From: Calothrix sp. PCC 7716 | Lineage (GTDB): Bacteria > Cyanobacteriota > Cyanobacteriia > Cyanobacteriales > Nostocaceae | Length of the DNA: 64,000 bases | Assembly (NCBI RefSeq): GCF_019977735.1 | Contig: NZ_AP025018.1 | Coordinates: 4,092,001-4,156,000 of the forward strand | Direction: 5' to 3' | In this document: one piece after another, positions 51,651 to 59,319 of the stretch | Position numbering within the stretch: position 1 is the stretch's first letter | Layout of the letters: each line of letters starts with the position of its first letter | Notes under the pieces: model-generated | Database searches by the model: none | What the model saw: only the letters and a program-made list of their open reading frames with translations | Told to the model about the DNA's origin: nothing | Made by a program: the position numbers and the translations under genes

Positions 51651-54317
51651 ATGACAAATCTGACCCAAGAAGAAATTAGATTAGAACAAGCCCGGAATCA
51701 TCAAGTCGAATGGCGGAAGTGGGGGCCATATTTAAGCGAACGTCAATGGGGAACGGTACGCGAAGACTACAGCCCAAACGGTACTGCTTGGGATTATTTT
51801 AGCCATGACCAAGCGAGATCGCGCGCCTATCGTTGGGGTGAAGATGGCATTTTTGGCATTTCCGATGACCATCAGCAATTGTGTTTTGCAATTGCTTTTT
51901 GGAATGGACAAGATTCAATTCTTAAAGAAAGAATCTTTGGATTAAGTGGAAATGAAGGCAATCATGGGGAAGATGTTAAAGAATATTACTTTTATCTTGA
52001 TAATACTCCCACCCATTCCTATATGAAAGCGCTTTACAAATATTCTCAAAAAGCGTTTCCTTATTCTGAATTAGTTCAGGTAAATCAACACAGAAGTCGC
52101 CAAGAATCAGAATTTGAACTGCTAGACACTGGTATATTTGATGAAAATTGTTATTTTGATATATTCGTTGAATATGCTAAAAATACTGCTGAAGATATTT
52201 TAATTAAAATTACAGTAGCGAACAGAGCATTGGAAGCAAAGCAGCTACATTTGTTACCAACGCTTTGGTTTCGCAATACTTGGTCTTGGGATGGGGAAAC
52301 AAATAAACCCACATTACAAGAGCTTAAATCAGCAAATTCCCTAAATATTATTGAAGCTTTTCACCCAACTTTAGGAAAAAGATGGCTCTACTGTGAGGAC
52401 AAAAGCGAATTTTTATTTACAGAGAATGAGACTAACTTAGAAAAGCTGTTTGGCGCTCCTAATACTTCTGCTTATGTAAAAGATGGAATTAATGATTATA
52501 TAGTACATGGTAAAACAGAAGCAGTCAATCAAGAAAAAATAGGTACAAAAGCATCAATCAATTATTTATTAACAGTTGGTGCTAGTGAAACTAAAATTAT
52601 TAGATTGCGATTAAGTAATATACAAAAATTAACAGAAGCTTTTGGTGAAAACTTTAATGAAATATTTTTTCGTAAACAGCAAGAAGCAGATGAATTTTAT
52701 CAACGCATCACAGCATTTGATATCAGCAAAGATATGCGAAATGTGCAAAGGCAAGCATTTGCTGGAATGTTGTGGAGCAAGCAATTTTATTATTACGATG
52801 TAGACAAGTGGCTCAAAGGTGATTCAGTTACACCTCCACCACCCATAGAGCGCAGAAAAGGCAGAAATCGCGAGTGGGTTCACCTCAACAACGAGGATAT
52901 TATTTCCATGCCTGATAAATGGGAATATCCTTGGTTTGCAGCATGGGATTTGGCATTTCACTGCATTTCTTTAGCAATGATTGACCCAGATTTTGCTAAA
53001 AATCAACTGGACATTTTAACGCGAGAATGGTTTATGCATCCTAATGGGCAACTTCCTGCCTATGAATGGGCGTTTAGTGATGTAAATCCTCCCGTTCACG
53101 CTTGGGCAACTTGGCGTGTTTATCAGATTGAGCAGAAAATGTATGGACGTGCAGATAGACAATTTTTAGAACAAGTTTTTCAAAAGCTATTGCTAAATTT
53201 TACTTGGTGGGTAAATCGTAAAGATGCTGAAGGTAATAACGTGTTTCAAGGGGGGTTTTTAGGTTTAGATAATATTGGTGTATTTGACCGTAGCACAGCT
53301 TTACCCACAGGTGGATACATAGACCAATCTGATGGTACAAGTTGGATGGCGATGTATTGCTTGAATATGCTGACTATTGCTTTAGAATTAGCAAAAAATA
53401 ATCCAGTTTACGAAGATATTGCTACTAAATTTTTTGAGCATTTTCTTTACATTGCTGATGCAATGAATCACATTGGCGAAAAGGGAGATAGTTTATGGAA
53501 TGAGTCCGATGGCTTTTTCTACGATATATTACACTTAACTGAAAGACAGATACCTCTAAAAGTTCGGTCAATGGTAGGCTTAATTCCCCTCTTTGCAATT
53601 GAAACAATTGAGCCAGAAACATTAAATGAACTTTCTGGCTTTAGAGCTAGATTTGAATGGTTTATTAGAAACCGTCCTGATTTGCAAAAAAATGTTGCTT
53701 GTCTACAATCAAAGGGTGTATGTGCTACCAGATTATTGGCAATTGTTTCTAAAGATAAATTGCAGCGCATCCTACAAAAACTTCTCGATGAGAATGAGTT
53801 TTTTGGAGATTATGGTATTCGCGCACTTTCAAAATTCCATGCCAAATATCCTTACAATTTTGATGTTAATGGTGCTAAATTTAGTGTAAATTATGAACCT
53901 GCAGAATCTAAGAGTGGCTTTTTTGGTGGTAATTCTAATTGGCGTGGTCCAATTTGGTTTCCGGTAAATTTTCTGCTTATAGAATCTTTACAAAAATTTT
54001 ACTATTATCTGGGAGATGATTTTAAAGTTGAATGTCCCACAGGTTCAGGCAAAATGATGACTCTTTGGGAAGTTACTACAGAATTATCGCAACGATTAAT
54101 TAATATTTTTCTTAGAGATGATTCTGGTAAACGACCTATTTATGGCGGAACAGAAAAGTTTCAAAAAGACCCTTATTGGCGAGACTTTATTCTATTTTAT
54201 GAATACTTCCACGGCGATAATGGAGCCGGAATTGGCGCCAGCCATCAAACTGGATGGACAGGTTTAGTTGCAAAATTAATTCAGCAATTTGGTGAACGCT
54301 TTGACGAAAGCTCTTGA
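51651..54317 (+). CDS. MGH1/GH63-like glucosidase family protein
   Basis: This protein of 888 residues from ATG 51651 (a GTG at 51639 is possible) matches the bacterial mannosylglycerate-hydrolase/GH63-like family. The N-terminal beta-rich part contains [20 protein letters not shown] and [20 protein letters not shown]; the (alpha/alpha)6 catalytic region contains [20 protein letters not shown] and [20 protein letters not shown]; the end has [20 protein letters not shown] and [12 protein letters not shown]. Members are annotated as alpha-glucosidases or hydrolases of small alpha-glycosides such as glucosylglycerate. No signal peptide suggests a cytoplasmic role. GGCGCC occurs only at the 3' end. 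Confidence 0.9.
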   Translation: MTNLTQEEIRLEQARNHQVEWRKWGPYLSERQWGTVREDYSPNGTAWDYFSHDQARSRAYRWGEDGIFGISDDHQQLCFAIAFWNGQDSILKERIFGLSGNEGNHGEDVKEYYFYLDNTPTHSYMKALYKYSQKAFPYSELVQVNQHRSRQESEFELLDTGIFDENCYFDIFVEYAKNTAEDILIKITVANRALEAKQLHLLPTLWFRNTWSWDGETNKPTLQELKSANSLNIIEAFHPTLGKRWLYCEDKSEFLFTENETNLEKLFGAPNTSAYVKDGINDYIVHGKTEAVNQEKIGTKASINYLLTVGASETKIIRLRLSNIQKLTEAFGENFNEIFFRKQQEADEFYQRITAFDISKDMRNVQRQAFAGMLWSKQFYYYDVDKWLKGDSVTPPPPIERRKGRNREWVHLNNEDIISMPDKWEYPWFAAWDLAFHCISLAMIDPDFAKNQLDILTREWFMHPNGQLPAYEWAFSDVNPPVHAWATWRVYQIEQKMYGRADRQFLEQVFQKLLLNFTWWVNRKDAEGNNVFQGGFLGLDNIGVFDRSTALPTGGYIDQSDGTSWMAMYCLNMLTIALELAKNNPVYEDIATKFFEHFLYIADAMNHIGEKGDSLWNESDGFFYDILHLTERQIPLKVRSMVGLIPLFAIETIEPETLNELSGFRARFEWFIRNRPDLQKNVACLQSKGVCATRLLAIVSKDKLQRILQKLLDENEFFGDYGIRALSKFHAKYPYNFDVNGAKFSVNYEPAESKSGFFGGNSNWRGPIWFPVNFLLIESLQKFYYYLGDDFKVECPTGSGKMMTLWEVTTELSQRLINIFLRDDSGKRPIYGGTEKFQKDPYWRDFILFYEYFHGDNGAGIGASHQTGWTGLVAKLIQQFGERFDESS

Positions 54318-54594
54318 AGATACTTGGCACCCGCCAGACAAAACAACACTTTTAAACTGCAAATATAGCACTTTTTACATCTTAAAAAGTAAGGCAAAAA
54401 TAAAAGTTAAAAACCAAATGCTGTAAATCGTCCAAATTTAAACACTCAGTTAAATAATTACTAAATTACCTCAAGTACAGAAAAATACCTGTATTTAGTT
54501 AATTCATCCCGCATTTATGCAACACTGAAAAACGAACCACAAAGGACACAAAGGGCACAAAGAAAGGGAATTCTTTCAAGTTGGTGTAAGTGTT

Positions 54595-55167
54595 TCAAGG
54601 TTCAACTTTAACCAAAGTGCCAACCTTTACTTTATCAAACAGCGCCATTACATCTTTATTGTGCATACGGATACAACCATGAGACACGGCTTGTCCGATT
54701 AATTGTGGCTGATTTGTACCGTGAAAACCTATTCGACTTTTACCGTCAGTCCAAATACCTATCCAGCGCGGTCCTAATGGGTTTTCGGGTCCGGGTTGAA
54801 TAATACGTCCAGTTTTAAAGCTTTTAAATATGGGATTAATTTCTTGCTCGAATACCCGGTAAGTTCCTTTAGGAGTTTCCCAACCAGATTTGCCAACAGC
54901 TATCGGGTAATTGGCGATAATTTCTAGACCACGATATACATATACAATTTTGGCTCTTAATTTAACCACTAGATGAATCTCATCAGCAGCAGGTTCGGCA
55001 TCGACTTCTTGTCCTGGTTTTTTCAGTTGTTCTGTACTAACACTCGCAGGCGCCTTTTGTGACAACACAGTTGCATGTGACCTAGCAGAGAGTGTCAATG
55101 CAGTAATTACAGTAATAATAAGGGGAGCAAAAGCAATTAATCCTTTTACTAAATTCCAGGTACGCAT
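54595..55167 (-). CDS. L,D-transpeptidase (YkuD domain)
   Basis: This 190-residue enzyme forms 3-3 cross-links in, or attaches proteins to, peptidoglycan. A signal anchor (LIAFAPLIITVITALTLSAR) precedes a YkuD domain: LVVKLRAKIVYVYRGLEIIA, the substrate-side GKSGWETPKGTYRV, GPRWIGIW, and the catalytic SHGCIRMHNKDV with the active Cys in HGC. The length is typical for cyanobacterial YkuD proteins with one domain. It is reverse-strand and stands alone. A known dispersed phrase (AACGAACCACAAAGGACACA) lies just downstream, near 54531-54550. Confidence 0.93.
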   Translation of the reverse strand: MRTWNLVKGLIAFAPLIITVITALTLSARSHATVLSQKAPASVSTEQLKKPGQEVDAEPAADEIHLVVKLRAKIVYVYRGLEIIANYPIAVGKSGWETPKGTYRVFEQEINPIFKSFKTGRIIQPGPENPLGPRWIGIWTDGKSRIGFHGTNQPQLIGQAVSHGCIRMHNKDVMALFDKVKVGTLVKVEP

Positions 55168-55278
55168 AACTTAACGGCAGTATTATATTTTTAATTTTTT
55201 GCAGATAGCTAAAAAGCCACACTTACATATAACATGTTGTGGCTATACTGACAATGCACAGGTTTATGGACATGGTAA

Positions 55279-55543
55279 GATGAATTTCAAAAACGATTAA
55301 TAGCAGAAGTAACTAAAAAGCAACTTTTGCTCGACAGAATCTATAATAGTTATATTCTGGGTAGTATTTCCCAGGAACAATACAAGAGGGCAATGCTAAT
55401 CATTAACGGATTATGCCAAGCGCGAAACAACGATGCTTACTCAGAGTATACAAAGTTTTATGTCAAATCCAGAGGAATTTGTGTTGGGATTAAATCATTC
55501 AGAAATTAATCGCATCCTAGAAGAAGCAATGAAATTAGAATAG
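55279..55543 (+). pseudogene. small unknown gene, apparently frameshifted
   Basis: One frame reads DEFQKRLIAEVTKKQLLLDR followed by IYNSYILGSISQEQYKRAML and then loses coding character after about 55425. Another frame continues with FMSNPEEFVLGLNHSEINR and ILEEAMKLE to the stop at 55541-55543. Together they resemble one protein of about 85 residues broken by an indel near 55420-55435. No ATG is visible before the first part (a TTG at 55327 is the first candidate). The family is not recognised. Confidence 0.4.
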
Positions 55544-55574
55544 ATGTAATAAATTAAATTAATCTGGTAATCAA

Positions 55575-56063
55575 ATGTCCCAATTTGAAGCAATTCAAGC
55601 AGCATATCAAACTTTTACCGACCAGTTTCAAAGCGCTGTTATCTGCACCGTCAGTCAAGATGGACTTCCAAACGCTAGCTATGCACCGTTTGTAATGGAT
55701 GATAGGAAAAATATCTATATATATGTTAGTGGTCTTTCGACTCATACACAAAATCTAAACGTTAAACCTCTAGCTAGTGTCTTGTTCATCGAAGACGAAT
55801 CTAAAACCCAACAGATGTTTGCTCGGCGCCGTTTAAGCTATGATTGTACAGCAACTTTGGTCAATAGTAGCACTGCGACATGGATTCAAACCGTATCAAA
55901 CTTTGAATCAAGATTTGGCAATATTATCCAGATGTTACGCGACTTGCCAGACTTCCGCATTTTCCAGCTTACCCCAACTTCTGGTCGATTTGTCGTTGGT
56001 TTCGGTGCCGCTTATGATGTTGATGCGAATGATTTAAACAAATTAATACACGTAACTTCTTAG
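55575..56063 (+). CDS. HugZ-like pyridoxamine-phosphate-oxidase-fold protein
   Basis: This 162-residue split-barrel protein resembles HugZ-type heme-handling proteins and FMN-binding pyridoxamine-5'-phosphate oxidase relatives. AVICTVSQDGLPNASYAPFV (barrel strand and Gly-Pro/Asn turn), IYIYVSGLSTHTQNLNVKPL and ASVLFIEDESKTQQMFARRR, then RFVVGFGAAYDVD are characteristic. In HugZ the heme is bound and broken down in a C-terminal region that here is short, so activity is uncertain. It is followed by a large tandem-repeat array. Confidence 0.88.
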   Translation: MSQFEAIQAAYQTFTDQFQSAVICTVSQDGLPNASYAPFVMDDRKNIYIYVSGLSTHTQNLNVKPLASVLFIEDESKTQQMFARRRLSYDCTATLVNSSTATWIQTVSNFESRFGNIIQMLRDLPDFRIFQLTPTSGRFVVGFGAAYDVDANDLNKLIHVTS

Positions 56064-56236
56064 TGCTGAGTGGAAAGTGCTGAGTGCTGAGTTGAGTTAG
56101 GAGTTAGGAGTTAGGAGTTAGGAGTTAGGAGTTAGGAGTTAGGAGTTAGGAGTTAGGAGTTTAGAATAATAACTCAGCACTCAGCACTCATCACTCAGCA
56201 CTCATCACTCATCACTCATCACTCAGCACTCATCAC
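56063..56236. repeat. compound heptamer array with self-complementary arms
   Basis: Copies of TGCTGAG (56066-56093) are followed by about nine copies of GAGTTAG (56094-56163), then by copies of CACTCAG and CACTCAT (56172-56236). The outer blocks (TGAGTGC and GCACTCA types) are mutually complementary and could fold into one long hairpin around the GAGTTAG block. The array lies between the HugZ-like and the HtrA-like genes. Confidence 0.9.
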
Positions 56237-56339
56237 TACTCTTACTAGCTATTTTTCTAGGTTGTTTCTAGCCAATTTTCTGATGTGGCGCCTTTATGTA
56301 ATGAGCAATGATATAGAACATGTTGAGTTGTATCTATAT

Positions 56340-57263
56340 ATGTCTGTATCTTCAAATACTCCTAACTTGCTTTTGTCACTGTCTCAAAGTTTAGCTGATA
56401 TTGTTGAACGAGTAAAAGGCGCCGTCGTTTCTGTAAATACAGGTAGAAGGTTTTCGCCTAGTGGAATACACTGGCGTAATGGTATTATTGTTACTTCTGA
56501 TGAGTCGCTACATAATAGCGAGGAAGTTACTATTACTGTAAGTGGTGGAAGAACTGTAGCAGCTAAATTGTTAGGTCGTGATGCTACTACCGATGTAGCG
56601 GTTTTTCAAATTGATAATTCTGATATTCCTGTTGCTAGTATTGGTGATGCTACAAGTTTAAAGGTTGGTCATTTAGTATTGGGAATGGCACTTGGGAAGG
56701 AAGGTGATATCAAAGCAGCAATGGGAACTATTAGTGTTTTACAAGGCGCCTGGAAAAGTATGAGTGGTGGTAATATAGACCAATTCATTCGTCCTGATAT
56801 TACTTTATATCCCGGTTTTGCTGGTGGGCCACTCGTAGATGCAAATGGTGATGTAGTTGGTATGAATACATCTGGACGACGTGCAACTGCTTTGACTATT
56901 CCTTCAAAGACAGTTAACCGTGTAGTTGACCAGTTAGTTGCAAAAGGAAGAATTGCCAGAGGTTATTTAGGTGTAGGAATGCAACCTGTACGTCTACCAC
57001 AAAACTTGCAAACTGTACTTAATATAACAGGTGATGGTGGAGTAATTGTAGTTAATATCGAAAATAATGCACCAGCAGAACAAGCTGGTATATTACTAGG
57101 AGATATTTTAATCGCATTTAATGGCGCCCGCGTTAAAGATACAAATGATGTTTTAGCATATTTGAATCAATCACAATATGTTAATCAAACGATATCAGTA
57201 CAACTTATTCGCGGTGGTGAGTTGGTCAATTTGACAGTCACCATAGGTGAGCGACCATTTTAA
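56340..57263 (+). CDS. HtrA/Deg-like PDZ protein lacking the catalytic His and Ser
   Basis: This 307-residue protein (from ATG 56340; an ATG at 56301 is also possible) has the trypsin-like fold of Deg proteases (SLADIVERVKGAVVSVNTG, ATTDVAVFQID, YLGVGMQPV) and a C-terminal PDZ domain (about 205-300: VIVVNIENNAPAEQAGILLG, then GDILIAFNGARV). At the His position it reads VTSDESL (Glu 55 in place of His), and at the nucleophile site GFAGGPLVDANG has Ala 161 in place of Ser; the Asp (85) remains. It should therefore bind but not cleave. No signal peptide is seen, so it is probably cytoplasmic. A LuxR-type gene follows after 67 bp. Confidence 0.9.
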   Translation: MSVSSNTPNLLLSLSQSLADIVERVKGAVVSVNTGRRFSPSGIHWRNGIIVTSDESLHNSEEVTITVSGGRTVAAKLLGRDATTDVAVFQIDNSDIPVASIGDATSLKVGHLVLGMALGKEGDIKAAMGTISVLQGAWKSMSGGNIDQFIRPDITLYPGFAGGPLVDANGDVVGMNTSGRRATALTIPSKTVNRVVDQLVAKGRIARGYLGVGMQPVRLPQNLQTVLNITGDGGVIVVNIENNAPAEQAGILLGDILIAFNGARVKDTNDVLAYLNQSQYVNQTISVQLIRGGELVNLTVTIGERPF

Positions 57264-57275
57264 TCTATCTTCTAG

Positions 57276-57295
57276 AACAGGCATCCCTGCCTGTT
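57276..57295. repeat. dispersed palindrome between the Deg-like and LuxR genes
   Basis: AACAGGCATCCCTGCCTGTT is a near-perfect palindrome of the same family as 28766-28787, sitting 13 bp after the Deg-like stop. A stem here may lower read-through into the LuxR gene. Confidence 0.85.
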
Positions 57296-57330
57296 GATTT
57301 TAATTTTTTAAATTCTAATGCGGAGGTGAT

Positions 57331-57954
57331 ATGATTCGCGTGTTGGTGGTTGCTGCATCACCCATAGTTCGGGCTGGTCTAGCAACTGTTTTAGCAGAAA
57401 GTCCTAAATTTCAAGTTTTTACAAGCGGCACCAATCTAGATGTACTTACCCAAATTAACGAACAGCAACCTGATGTATTGTTGCTTGATTGGAATGATGA
57501 TAGAGAATTTTGGGATATTGTGCAATCACCAAATTCTATACCAATTATTATAATAGCATCGAATGAACAGCTTGATTTTAACTTGATGCTACGTTCTGGT
57601 GTACGAGGTATATTGTCACCCGAATCGCGCGAATCAGAAATTATTCTTGCAGTTGAGACTGTAGCAGCGGGTATGGTAGTTTTTCATTCAGAAATGATTG
57701 ACTATTTACTCGCTGCGTCTAGTTTGAGTACAGAAACAATGCCAACTAATGTTAATCAAGTACTAACTTCTCGCGAAATAGAAGTATTACAGTTACTTGC
57801 TTCAGGTAGTGGTAACAAATCCATTGCTCAAAACCTACATATATCAGAACATACAGTCAAATTTCATATTTCGTCAATTTTCCAGAAACTAAATGTCTCC
57901 ACACGTACCCAAGCAGTAGCTGTGGGTATACGTTTAGGATTAGTCATGCTGTAG
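57331..57954 (+). CDS. LuxR/NarL regulator with a degenerate receiver
   Basis: This 207-residue regulator has a receiver-like domain and a LuxR helix-turn-helix (LTSREIEVLQLLASGSGNKS, then VKFHISSIFQKLNVSTRTQA). The receiver keeps an Asp at the phosphorylation site (LLLDWNDD, Asp 53), but the acidic metal pair after strand 1 is replaced (VLVVAASPIVR has Ala 8-9), and the usual Lys region reads GILSPES with no Lys. Phosphorylation is therefore unlikely, and the domain may act as a dimerisation or ligand module. AGGAGG precedes ATG 57331. No kinase gene is adjacent; the neighbour is the inactive Deg-like protein. Confidence 0.92.
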   Translation: MIRVLVVAASPIVRAGLATVLAESPKFQVFTSGTNLDVLTQINEQQPDVLLLDWNDDREFWDIVQSPNSIPIIIIASNEQLDFNLMLRSGVRGILSPESRESEIILAVETVAAGMVVFHSEMIDYLLAASSLSTETMPTNVNQVLTSREIEVLQLLASGSGNKSIAQNLHISEHTVKFHISSIFQKLNVSTRTQAVAVGIRLGLVML

Positions 57955-57972
57955 TACTTGTAATTTTGTATA

Positions 57973-58122
57973 CTAAAAGCGAACTAATCCATAATAGCTG
58001 CTTACAGCTATTATAAGAATAACTACAACTCCCACAATGACACTAACTGTAAGTTGGGTAGAAGCTTTTTTGTCAGCAGTTTCGTTACTTTGTAATGATT
58101 TTTGGGTTTCGTTAGGATTCAT
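57973..58122 (-). CDS. 49-residue single-pass membrane protein
   Basis: ATG at 58122 (reverse) opens an uninterrupted 49-codon frame. A polar N-terminus (NPNETQKSLQSNETADKKAS) is followed by a hydrophobic segment of about 20 residues (LTVSVIVGVVVILIIAVSSY) and a short tail. The order suggests an N-in or N-out single-span protein. Only a weak SD (AGGTAA) is visible. It was likely missed by length filters. Family and function are unknown. Confidence 0.6.
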   Translation of the reverse strand: MNPNETQKSLQSNETADKKASTQLTVSVIVGVVVILIIAVSSYYGLVRF

Positions 58123-58629
58123 AGCACATTTACCTACATTCACTTAATAACTAGTTTGTAGTAATTACTTATAACTACATCTAGCTTCAGAAATAAGCCA
58201 AATGTTTTACATAGAGCAATCATATTTAAGACCAAATTGCATGTATAATAAAACACGTATAACTAAGTATTGACGTATTTTTACATAAAAGTCTTTCTAA
58301 GTAAAGTTACTGCATACAGTAATAAAAAAATATACTAAATTCCGGAGATATATTTTTGTCTAAGTAATACTCAGTAGCACAATGAAAAATAAGGTAGTTA
58401 AATTGCTATCTTTATTTAAATCTGGGCTGTAAACCAACTTTTGAAGAATTGAACTACTGAACTTTAAGCTAATTGAATAGCTCAAGTTAATCTTATTTGC
58501 TGTCGTATATGCAGGAATACAGGCACTTTAGGCTGTATAAAAAGCAGCTTTGAGATATTGTAAAAGCTTAATTAAAGTAGCAAATTTTACAAAGGTTAAT
58601 TCAATCAAATAAATAAAGGGAGAATTTCG
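58123..58629. other. long AT-rich leader region of the secreted-protein gene
   Basis: About 500 bp without any ORF. It contains a purine-rich AAAGGGAGAA just before ATG 58630, which serves as ribosome-binding site. No strong hairpin or known RNA motif was recognised, though its length would allow a small RNA. Confidence 0.4.
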
Positions 58630-59037
58630 ATGAAAGTTAACGTGAAAATATCAATTGCTGTGGTTGCTTTAGTCGCCAGCACCTTTGGCTTTGCTTCCAA
58701 GTCCTTTGCAGAGACACAGACAGGTATACAAAATAGTTCAATCAATAGTGATTTTCAGTTAAATAATGCTGACAAAACTAATCCTGCTGCTGCTGCTGCT
58801 GTATTTTCTACAGATGCGGAAGGAAATATTACTCAAGGTGCTGTTTCTGCATCTGTTGGTAAAAACAGTGCAGGCGCCGCAGCAGTAAGTGGCACAGTTT
58901 TGAATGAAGACGGAGATACTGTTACGAATGTTAATGCTGCTGCCGCTTTAGGTAGTGACAAAACTTCAGGTCTTAAAGTTAATCCCGAATCCGGAACTAT
59001 TGACTTTACAACAACAGAACTAGAACTACCCCAGTAG
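58630..59037 (+). CDS. secreted Ala/Asn-rich protein of unknown function
   Basis: This 135-residue protein begins with a signal peptide (VKISIAVVALVASTFGFASK, cleavage likely after FAE or nearby). The mature part has low complexity, with Ala runs (NPAAAAAVFSTDAEGNIT) and a repeating strand-turn look (GAVSASVGKNSAGAAAVSGT and NEDGDTVTNVNAAAALGS) that resembles beta-solenoid or adhesin-like repeats. There is no Cys and no catalytic motif. It precedes another envelope protein gene, separated by an inverted-repeat region. Function not known; surface or sheath role is a guess. Confidence 0.8.
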   Translation: MKVNVKISIAVVALVASTFGFASKSFAETQTGIQNSSINSDFQLNNADKTNPAAAAAVFSTDAEGNITQGAVSASVGKNSAGAAAVSGTVLNEDGDTVTNVNAAAALGSDKTSGLKVNPESGTIDFTTTELELPQ

Positions 59038-59061
59038 ACACTGGTAGTAAGGTGGGCACTG

Positions 59062-59240
59062 CTAGCCCTGTCAAGGTGAGCATGGGTACTAACCATTTAT
59101 AAGGGTTTTAGCCTTTCACTGATTAAAATTTGAAAGCAAAAAATAATATTTGCGCTCAATTTTATATTCCAGAGTTGGGGGTACAACGTAAGAATAAGGC
59201 TTTTATCTAGTACTGTATTGGTACACCTTGACAGGGCTAG
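59062..59240. repeat. 17-bp inverted repeat pair enclosing non-coding DNA
   Basis: CTAGCCCTGTCAAGGTG (59062-59078) and its exact reverse complement CACCTTGACAGGGCTAG (59224-59240) enclose 145 bp. GGTGGGCACTG flanks the outside of the left arm and GGTGGGCACTGCCCACC the outside of the right. The arrangement suggests a small non-autonomous element or a composite of two dispersed repeats. No ORF is inside. Confidence 0.75.
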
Positions 59241-59319
59241 GTGGGCACTGCCCACCCTACTACTAAAAATATTGGTTTGTAGGCGCCACCTACAAACCTA
59301 TCAGATAATCTTTTATGTT

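Noticed and set aside
56063-56236. CRISPR array
   Set aside because: The repeat unit is seven bases and there are no spacers.
59218-59319. N-terminal extension of the envelope protein
   Set aside because: It reads through an inverted repeat and would bury the signal peptide that begins at 59320.
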